A stretch of DNA of 64,000 bases. Origin: Flavobacterium pectinovorum. Its GTDB lineage: Bacteria > Bacteroidota > Bacteroidia > Flavobacteriales > Flavobacteriaceae. Shown here piece by piece: positions 58,738-64,000 of this stretch (positions are counted from its first letter, which is position 1; every line of letters begins with the position of its first letter). The notes under the pieces are model-generated. The model saw nothing but the letters and a program-made list of their open reading frames with translations, searched no databases and was not told where the DNA came from. The translations under genes and the position numbers were made by a program. The stretch lies in the NCBI RefSeq assembly GCF_006438875.1, contig NZ_RCZH01000007.1, positions 227,479 to 291,478 of the forward strand, read 5' to 3'.

Positions 58738-60090
58738 ATGTTTGATAATTTAAGTGATAAGTTAGATAAAGCGTTCCATATATTAAAAGGACACGGTAAA
58801 ATTACAGAAGTAAACGTTGCCGATACCTTAAAAGAAGTTCGTCGTGCCTTATTAGATGCCGATGTTAACTTTAAAATTGCTAAAGATTTTACAACTAAAG
58901 TAAAAGAAAAAGCAATTGGTCAGGACGTTTTAACAACACTTCAGCCGGGACAATTATTGGTGAAGTTAGTAAAAGACGAACTAACTGAATTGATGGGTGG
59001 TGATGTTGCAGGAATCAATCTTTCAGGAACACCAACAGTTATTTTGATGTCAGGACTTCAGGGTTCTGGTAAAACAACTTTCTCTGGTAAACTTGCCAAC
59101 TTTTTAAAAACAAAGAAAAATAAAAAACCACTACTTGTAGCGTGTGATATCTATCGTCCTGCGGCGATCAATCAGTTACATGTTGTTGGGGACCAAATAG
59201 GTGTTGAGGTTTACTCAGAACCGGAAAATAAAAATCCTGTTGAAATTGCTCAAAACGCAATCAAACATGCAAAAGCAAACGGTTTCAATGTAGTTATTGT
59301 CGATACGGCTGGTCGTTTGGCAGTAGACAAAGAAATGATGGATGAAATTGCTCGTGTTCATAAAGCAATCCAACCTCAGGAAACCTTGTTTGTTGTGGAT
59401 GCAATGACAGGACAAGATGCTGTAAATACAGCAAAAGCCTTCAACGATATCCTGAATTTTGATGGAGTTATCTTAACCAAATTAGATGGAGATACACGTG
59501 GTGGAGCTGCAATTTCGATTAAATCGGTTGTAAACAAACCAATCAAATTTGTAGGTACAGGCGAGAAGATGGAAGCAATTGATGTTTTCTATCCGGATCG
59601 TATGGCCGAGCGTATCTTAGGTATGGGAGACGTTGTGTCGCTTGTAGAAAGAGCTCAGGAACAATTTGATGAGGAAGAAGCCAGAAAACTTCAAAAGAAA
59701 ATCGCTAAAAACGAATTTGGTTTTGATGATTTCTTGACACAAATTCAGCAAGTAAAGAAAATGGGTAATATGAAAGATCTGGTTGGAATGATACCAGGAG
59801 CTTCAAAAGCCATGAAAGATGTAGAAATAGAAGATGATGCTTTTAAACATATCGAAGCAATTATTCACTCGATGACACCAATCGAAAGAAGTAAACCTGC
59901 CATAATCGACGTAAAGAGAAAAGCCAGAATCGCTAAAGGTTCCGGAACGAAAGTCGAGCAAGTAAATCAGTTAATGAAGCAATTCGACCAAATGAGCAAA
60001 ATGATGAAGATGATGCAAGGTCCAGGCGGAAAAAACCTGATGAAAATGATGGGAGGCATGAAAGGAATGCCAGGCGGAATGCCGAGATAA
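58738..60090 (+). CDS. ffh: Signal recognition particle protein Ffh
   Basis: A 450-residue GTPase that binds signal sequences and SRP RNA to target membrane proteins co-translationally. The N-terminal helical bundle precedes the G domain: G1 is GLQGSGKTTFSGKLA, the insertion-box region ACDIYRPAAINQL, G3 DTAGRL, G4 TKLDGDTRGG. The C-terminal M domain is Met-rich (QMSKMMKMMQGPGGKNLMKMM, in pieces MSKMMKMMQG and NLMKMMGGMKG). The SRP RNA gene is not visible nearby. A large inverted repeat separates it from folD. Confidence 0.95.
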   Translation: MFDNLSDKLDKAFHILKGHGKITEVNVADTLKEVRRALLDADVNFKIAKDFTTKVKEKAIGQDVLTTLQPGQLLVKLVKDELTELMGGDVAGINLSGTPTVILMSGLQGSGKTTFSGKLANFLKTKKNKKPLLVACDIYRPAAINQLHVVGDQIGVEVYSEPENKNPVEIAQNAIKHAKANGFNVVIVDTAGRLAVDKEMMDEIARVHKAIQPQETLFVVDAMTGQDAVNTAKAFNDILNFDGVILTKLDGDTRGGAAISIKSVVNKPIKFVGTGEKMEAIDVFYPDRMAERILGMGDVVSLVERAQEQFDEEEARKLQKKIAKNEFGFDDFLTQIQQVKKMGNMKDLVGMIPGASKAMKDVEIEDDAFKHIEAIIHSMTPIERSKPAIIDVKRKARIAKGSGTKVEQVNQLMKQFDQMSKMMKMMQGPGGKNLMKMMGGMKGMPGGMPR

Positions 60091-60105
60091 AAAAATAAGA
60101 AAAAA

Positions 60106-60210
60106 GTTTCAGGTTTAAAGTTTCATGTTCGGGACTAAAACTTGAAACTTTTTTGATTACAATAAACACAAGTTTTAGCTTTTTAAAACTTGAAACTTTA
60201 AACCTGAAAC
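60106..60210. repeat. Long inverted repeat, family delta
   Basis: Perfect 20-bp arms, GTTTCAGGTTTAAAGTTTCA (60106-60125) and its exact complement (60191-60210), with the inner word AAAACTTGAAAC repeated inverted. It fills the space between ffh and folD, which point the same way. Confidence 0.9.
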
Positions 60211-60227
60211 ATTTTAACTAAAGAATA

Positions 60228-61112
60228 ATGCAACTACTAGACGGTAAAAAAACAGCTGAAGACATTAAAAACGAAATTGCAGCCGAAGTTCAATCGATAA
60301 AAGATGCCGGAGGAAAAGTACCTCATTTGGCAGCTGTAATCGTTGGTACAAACGGGGCAAGTTTAACTTACGTAGGAAGTAAAGTAAAATCTTGCCAGCA
60401 AATTGGCTTCGATTCAACTTTAGTGAGTTTACCGGAAGATATTACCGAAGAGGATTTACTAGCTAAAATTAAAGAATTAAACGAAGACGACGATCTTGAC
60501 GGATATATTGTTCAGTTGCCTTTGCCAAAACACATCGATGAGCAAAAAATTTTATTAGCAATCGATCCTGATAAAGATGTTGACGGATTTCATCCAACAA
60601 ACTTTGGTAGAATGGCGCTTGAAATGGAAAGTTTCATTCCTGCAACGCCATTCGGAATTATGGAATTGTTGGAGCGTTACAAAGTAGAAACTGCCGGAAA
60701 ACATACAGTAGTGATTGGTAGAAGTCATATTGTAGGACGCCCAATGAGTATCTTAATGAGTCGTAAGGGAAATCCAGGAGATTCTACCGTTACTTTGACA
60801 CACAGCCGTACTAAAAACTTAGCAGAATTTACTAAAAATGCAGATATTATCATCACAGCTTTAGGAGTTCCTGAATTCTTAAAAGCAGACATGGTTAAAG
60901 ATGGAGTTGTAATCATTGATGTTGGAATTACTCGTGTAGACGATGCTTCAAACCCAAAAGGTTACGTTATAAAAGGCGACGTTGATTTTGACGGCGTAAG
61001 CAAAAAAGCATCATATATTACGCCAGTTCCTGGTGGAGTAGGACCAATGACAATCGCAATGTTGCTTAAAAATACGCTTTTGGCAAGAAAAATGAGAAGC
61101 GCAAAGAAATAA
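60228..61112 (+). CDS. folD: Bifunctional methylenetetrahydrofolate dehydrogenase/cyclohydrolase FolD
   Basis: A 294-residue enzyme that interconverts methylene-, methenyl- and formyl-tetrahydrofolate with NADP. The catalytic Lys is in [16 protein letters not shown], the substrate motif is [12 protein letters not shown], the [11 protein letters not shown] segment follows, and the cofactor motif is [16 protein letters not shown]. The closing [15 protein letters not shown] is complete. The start ATG lies just after the delta repeat. An intrinsic terminator follows 21 bp after the stop. Confidence 0.95.
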   Translation: MQLLDGKKTAEDIKNEIAAEVQSIKDAGGKVPHLAAVIVGTNGASLTYVGSKVKSCQQIGFDSTLVSLPEDITEEDLLAKIKELNEDDDLDGYIVQLPLPKHIDEQKILLAIDPDKDVDGFHPTNFGRMALEMESFIPATPFGIMELLERYKVETAGKHTVVIGRSHIVGRPMSILMSRKGNPGDSTVTLTHSRTKNLAEFTKNADIIITALGVPEFLKADMVKDGVVIIDVGITRVDDASNPKGYVIKGDVDFDGVSKKASYITPVPGGVGPMTIAMLLKNTLLARKMRSAKK

Positions 61113-61133
61113 TCTTTTCGACTATAATAATAA

Positions 61134-61166
61134 ACAAAGCCTATTCAATCGAGTAGGCTTTGTCGT
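61134..61166 (+). terminator. folD terminator
   Basis: Stem ACAAAGCCTA/TAGGCTTTGT extended by TC/GA pairs around AATC. It begins the 529-bp gene-free stretch 61113-61641, which is made of repeats. Confidence 0.85.
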
Positions 61167-61185
61167 TTTAATTTACTTTGGGCGT

Positions 61186-61248
61186 GACCGTATTTACAAA
61201 AGGCGCTATTTAACATGACGCTTATGTGCGCCTTTCGCAAATACGGTC
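61186..61248. repeat. Inverted repeat, family theta
   Basis: Arms GACCGTATTTacaAAAGGCGC and GCGCCTTTcgcAAATACGGTC (21 nt, three central mismatches). They are followed by GGGCTATCC and GCTACTGCGGTAGC, then by TTATTCCTATCCC, and after MITE C by the continuing CTCACGCAATTTT. Without the MITE this is one continuous repeat unit. Confidence 0.82.
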
Positions 61249-61286
61249 GGGCTATCCATGCTACTGCGGTAGCTTATTCCTATCCC

Positions 61287-61437
61287 AATGTCATTAAGTT
61301 AAGCTTTTTTTAGATAATTAAGACTGAAAAAAAATCGCGCAAAGTTGCAAAGCCGCCAAGTTTACACACATTTTCTTTGCGACTCTGCGACTTTGCGCGA
61401 GATTTATTCGGCAATATTCCCTTAACTTAATGACATT
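61287..61437. mobile_element. MITE-like element C (151 bp) with 10-bp target duplication
   Basis: Ends are inverted copies of AATGTCATTAAGTTAAG; with the adjoining C (61286) and G (61438) the TIR is the 18-mer CAATGTCATTAAGTTAAG. ATTCCTATCC is present at 61276-61285 and again at 61439-61448, directly abutting both TIRs. The interior is a hairpin of GCGCAAAGTTGCAAAG and CTTTGCGACTCTGCG words, unlike the interiors of A and B. No ORF. Confidence 0.85.
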
Positions 61438-61470
61438 GATTCCTATCCCTCACGCAATTTTACGGTAATG

Positions 61471-61545
61471 AATCAAGTCCCATTGGGACGATATATTTAT
61501 AGAAAAACAGTGATTCGTTTTTCAGAACCCCATCGGGGTGACATA
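61471..61545. repeat. Short palindrome pair before the winged-helix operon
   Basis: GTCCCATTGGGACGATAT near 61473 and CCCCATCGGGGTGACATAT near 61528, each a small palindrome followed by a GAYATAT-like word. Similar words (ACGTCCCAATGGGACG) occur inside MITE B. Confidence 0.65.
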
Positions 61546-61614
61546 TAAAAATTATAATTAATTTCGGCACATTAAAAAAATCAAATTTTATACTTGTCAA
61601 TTCAAAATAAAACA

Positions 61615-61638
61615 TAACTTTGCACTACAAAGTACTTT
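61615..61638 (+). promoter_or_regulatory. Promoter and palindromic operator, site 1
   Basis: The -7 box TAACTTTG (61615-61622) overlaps ACTTTG-cacta-CAAAGTACTTT (61617-61638). The site has inverted halves ACTTTG/CAAAGT with a 5-nt spacer and ends with the self-palindrome AAAGTACTTT. The gene starts 3 bp later. The same 22-bp layout is at 62579-62600. Confidence 0.6.
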
Positions 61639-61641
61639 ATT

Positions 61642-62256
61642 ATGAATCAGAAGCACCAAGAAGATTTAGCACATATTCGTTCCATGATGGAACGCTCTTC
61701 CAGATTTATATCGTTAAGCGGGCTCTCAGGAGTATTTGCCGGACTTTCAGCGTTAATAGGAGGATTATATGTTTATCAGTTGTTCAAAGCAAACGGACTT
61801 GAATATTTTGATGGAGAACATAAATTGTATTCCGCCAATTTAGTTTCTCACTTATTCATTACCGCAGTTATTGTTCTGATTTGCGCTTTTACATTTGGCC
61901 TTCTTTTTACGATCAGAAAAAGCAAAAAATACGATTTGCCTATTTGGACATCAGCGACAAAAAAAATGTTGTTTAATTTGGCCGTTCCACTTTTGGCTGG
62001 AGGTATATTTTGTTTAGCGCTTTTGTATCATGAAATTTATGGTTTAGTAGCGCCGGCGACTTTAATTTTCTATGGTTTGGCACTTATAAATGCTGAAAAA
62101 TATACTTTTTCAGATATTAAATATTTAGGATTCTGTGAGTTGGTTTTAGGATTTATTTCACTTTTTTATATTGGATATGGTTTAGTTTTTTGGATCATAG
62201 GATTTGGTATTTTGCATATCTTGTACGGATTAATAATGTTCAAAAAATATAAATAA
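61642..62256 (+). CDS. Multi-spanning membrane protein of unknown function
   Basis: A 204-residue protein with a cytoplasmic N-terminus (MNQKHQEDLAHIRSMMERSSRF) and six hydrophobic segments (about 22-45, 68-92, 112-130, 134-150, 157-175 and 178-198). The N-terminal IRSMMERSSRFISLSGLSG motif recurs, as far as I recall, in Bacteroidetes proteins encoded next to small winged-helix regulators. Function is unknown. The regulator gene follows after 8 bp. The promoter carries a palindromic site that may bind that regulator. Confidence 0.8.
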   Translation: MNQKHQEDLAHIRSMMERSSRFISLSGLSGVFAGLSALIGGLYVYQLFKANGLEYFDGEHKLYSANLVSHLFITAVIVLICAFTFGLLFTIRKSKKYDLPIWTSATKKMLFNLAVPLLAGGIFCLALLYHEIYGLVAPATLIFYGLALINAEKYTFSDIKYLGFCELVLGFISLFYIGYGLVFWIIGFGILHILYGLIMFKKYK

Positions 62257-62264
62257 TCCAAGCA

Positions 62265-62555
62265 ATGGGAATTATTGATAAACTAAATAAAGATTTTGAA
62301 AGCCGTGTCAGATTGGGTATTATGTCCATACTGATGGTTAATAAATGGGTTGATTTCACCGAGATGAAAAATCTCCTGAACATCACCGATGGAAATTTAG
62401 CCAGTCATTCCTCGGCACTTGAGAAATCAGAATATATCGAAGTAAAGAAAGAGTTTGTAGGCAAAAAGCCCAAAACTTCATACCAAGTTACACCTAGAGG
62501 ACGTGCAGCCTTTAAAGAACACTTATCTTACCTTGAAAAATTAATGAAATCTTAA
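62265..62555 (+). CDS. Winged-helix transcriptional regulator
   Basis: A 96-residue single-domain winged-helix protein. Helix 1 is FESRVRLGIMSILMVN, helix 2-3 cover DFTEMKNLLNITDGNLASHSSALEKSEYIE (recognition helix DGNLASHSSALEK), and the wing is FVGKKPKTSYQVTPRGRAAF. It resembles the stand-alone ArsR/MarR-like (HTH_34-type) regulators of Bacteroidetes. It has no ligand or metal-binding cysteines. Position between two copies of ACTTTG-N5-CAAAGTACTTT suggests it represses its own operon and the following gene. Confidence 0.85.
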   Translation: MGIIDKLNKDFESRVRLGIMSILMVNKWVDFTEMKNLLNITDGNLASHSSALEKSEYIEVKKEFVGKKPKTSYQVTPRGRAAFKEHLSYLEKLMKS

Positions 62556-62578
62556 TAACTATATTTTTTTACCTAAAT

Positions 62579-62600
62579 ACTTTGAAATGCAAAGTACTTT
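62579..62600 (+). promoter_or_regulatory. Palindromic operator, site 2
   Basis: ACTTTG-aaatg-CAAAGTACTTT, the same halves and spacing as site 1 with a different spacer. It lies after the regulator gene and 92 bp before the DUF4173-like gene, so a second regulated promoter probably starts here. Confidence 0.6.
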
Positions 62601-62613
62601 TAAATTTAAAATT

Positions 62614-62673
62614 ATGAAATCGCCACTAAAAAATAAAACCTATAAAAAAGGCGATAACATATTTGACCACTAA
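62614..62673 (+). CDS. Possible 19-residue leader peptide
   Basis: ATG to TAA encodes MKSPLKNKTYKKGDNIFDH, 14 bp after operator site 2 and 18 bp before the next ATG. It is basic, without hydrophobic parts. It may be chance; its position in a leader is the only support. Confidence 0.2.
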   Translation: MKSPLKNKTYKKGDNIFDH

Positions 62674-62691
62674 TAAATAAAATCAACAAAT

Positions 62692-64000
62692 ATGAAAAAA
62701 CACCAGATTATTCTAGCTTGCAGTTTGATATTTACACTGCTTTTTTACAACGAGTCTATAGGAGTGAACCTCGCTATTTTCGGACTATTATTAACCTGTT
62801 TGGTTTCGTATTCATTTCAGGATCGGTCGGTTGACAGATCACATTTAGTTTTGGTAATAACATCGGTTTTATCTTGTTTGGCATTTGCTTGGTATGGTGA
62901 TTTTGCTTCATTTTTGGCTTTAGCAATGTCAGTTCTCTTTTTACAATTTAAAACACAAGACTCAAAACTTAAAGTAATACAGATTTTTCCTCTTGTATTT
63001 TTAAATGCATTTGCCACTTTGGGTCGTGTTTTTATGTTTAGCCAATGGCTTCCGGAAAGAAAAATTCATAATAACTTTGCTAAGAAGTTGGTGGCTTATT
63101 TTATTATTCCAGCAATTTTTTTAATTGTGTTTTTTGCGGCATATTCATTCGGAAGTACTCATTTTTCTTCTTTACTAACAGATTATACTTTAGATCTTGA
63201 CATTGTACAAGTTATTCTAATTGGTTTATTGGGGTTTTATATTTCTTTCAGTTTTTGGAATTATTGGGTTCCGGAGCTTTGTTATGAAAAAAATGAGTTA
63301 TTAGACAATGATTTCGAAAATATAGCCGAAGTCAAAAATCAACAGACATTTTCGTTTCTTGATCTCGATTTCGAAAGAAAAAGCGGCGAGATAACGTTGG
63401 TACTTTTAAATTTTATGCTCTTAATTTTTATTGTTACCTATAATTACGAACAGTTTTTCGAAGTGGTAGAAAAAACGAAACTAAGTTCAGATACACACGA
63501 AAGAGTAAATGCGGTTATCTTTTCGATTATTATGGCAGTTGGTGTGATCTTGTTTTACTTTAAAGGCGGATTTAATTTTGATGAAAAAGCAACTAATCTA
63601 AAAAAACTCGCTAAAATTTGGATCGTTTTAAATGTTATTCTTATTGTAAGTACAATTATTAAAAATTCAGAATATGTTTCTTTTTTCGGTTTAACCTATA
63701 AACGATTGGGAGTTTACGCATTTCTGATACTGGCAATAATTGGATTAGTTTTTGCATTTTTTAAGATTACAAAGCAAAAAACAAACGCTTATCTTTTTAA
63801 CCAGATGGTTTGGTGCTTTTATGGAACAATACTTTTATGCAGTTTTGTAAATTGGGGAAACTTAATTACTATCTATAATATTTCAGTTAATAAAGGAGTA
63901 GAAACGACATTTTTAAATGATTTAAATTTTAATGATGAACTACGTCGGGAATATTTTCTGGAAAATAAAATTAAAGAGACAAATGCAGAATTAAATAAAG
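62692..64000 (+). CDS. DUF4173/DUF4153-like multi-spanning membrane protein, 3'-truncated by window edge
   Basis: The frame is open from the ATG at 62692 to the end of the window (436 codons). The protein begins MKKHQIILACSLIFTLLFY and has about 11 hydrophobic segments. The C-terminal visible part (FFGLTYKRLGVYAFLILAIIGLV, in pieces GLTYKRLGVYAFL, then NWGNLITIYN) matches the DUF4173 pattern. Function is unknown. It is placed in the operon controlled by the winged-helix regulator, with its own copy of the operator 92 bp upstream. Confidence 0.78.
   Translation, partial: MKKHQIILACSLIFTLLFYNESIGVNLAIFGLLLTCLVSYSFQDRSVDRSHLVLVITSVLSCLAFAWYGDFASFLALAMSVLFLQFKTQDSKLKVIQIFPLVFLNAFATLGRVFMFSQWLPERKIHNNFAKKLVAYFIIPAIFLIVFFAAYSFGSTHFSSLLTDYTLDLDIVQVILIGLLGFYISFSFWNYWVPELCYEKNELLDNDFENIAEVKNQQTFSFLDLDFERKSGEITLVLLNFMLLIFIVTYNYEQFFEVVEKTKLSSDTHERVNAVIFSIIMAVGVILFYFKGGFNFDEKATNLKKLAKIWIVLNVILIVSTIIKNSEYVSFFGLTYKRLGVYAFLILAIIGLVFAFFKITKQKTNAYLFNQMVWCFYGTILLCSFVNWGNLITIYNISVNKGVETTFLNDLNFNDELRREYFLENKIKETNAELNK

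Overview
The window looks like a chromosomal segment of a Flavobacterium or a close Flavobacteriaceae relative. The DNA is AT-rich, and many genes are preceded by the Bacteroidetes -7 box TAnnTTTG, in several cases with a TTTG element about 19 nt upstream. Shine-Dalgarno sequences are essentially absent. The gene content fits the phylum: a SusC/SusD pair, type IX secretion signals (a T9SS sorting tail and a PorV/PorQ-type barrel), an HmuY haem locus, mevalonate-pathway enzymes, and many short Bacteroidetes DUF proteins. No prophage, plasmid, CRISPR array or intact insertion sequence is visible; almost everything is core genome.

Layout. 1-8.5 kb: end of a polysaccharide sugar transferase, an Lnb/DUF4105-like protein, a PorV/PorQ barrel, pssA, a GH25 lysozyme, DUF5808, then a leftward envelope group (lptB, an AhpD-like protein, tatC, kdsD). 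8.5-14.4 kb: recQ, a small conserved protein, a RelE/ParE-type toxin-antitoxin pair, an FAD oxidoreductase and an unrecognised protein. 14.7-18.7 kb: quinone reductase, Xaa-Pro peptidase, exported MsrA and MsrB. 18.9-21.7 kb: idi, a pterin synthase, bcp, manA and a small protein. 21.8-23.5 kb: two identical tRNA-Thr genes, then about 1.4 kb without genes packed with nested palindromic repeats. 23.5-38 kb: tandem XRE regulators, DUF5362, HMG-CoA reductase, lipoproteins, htpG, an OmpA lipoprotein, an ABC ATPase, an S9 peptidase, fabH, a GIY-YIG nuclease and cutC. 38-52 kb: a TonB-dependent barrel, argS, SusC/SusD, and a haem-uptake group (DUF6607, receptor, HmuY). 52-58.5 kb: a T9SS cargo protein and a probable O-acetylation operon (two SGNH proteins plus MBOAT). 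58.7-64 kb: ffh, folD, and an operon of a membrane protein, a winged-helix regulator and a DUF4173-like membrane protein that runs off the window.

The most unusual content is non-coding. (1) Three MITE-like elements share the 18-bp terminal inverted repeat CAATGTCATTAAGTTAAG. Two have clean 9-10 bp target duplications and sit inside other hairpin repeats; their interiors differ. (2) A GIY-YIG nuclease gene is bracketed by copies of one palindromic repeat, and a recognisable copy of the same repeat is embedded in frame in argS. (3) Two covarying stem-loop elements flank the SusC/SusD pair and look like a small RNA or a conserved 3' element. (4) Two copies of a 22-bp palindromic site (ACTTTG-N5-CAAAGTACTTT) precede the two parts of the winged-helix operon. 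(5) The toxin-antitoxin promoter carries tandem self-palindromic GTATATAC operators. (6) Two tandem XRE genes have their -7 box 4 nt before the ATG, which suggests leaderless mRNA. Several distinct long inverted-repeat families fill most other intergenic gaps.

Start codons: at several genes the longest open frame begins with a TTG that lies inside the TAnnTTTG promoter box, so I used the next plausible start.
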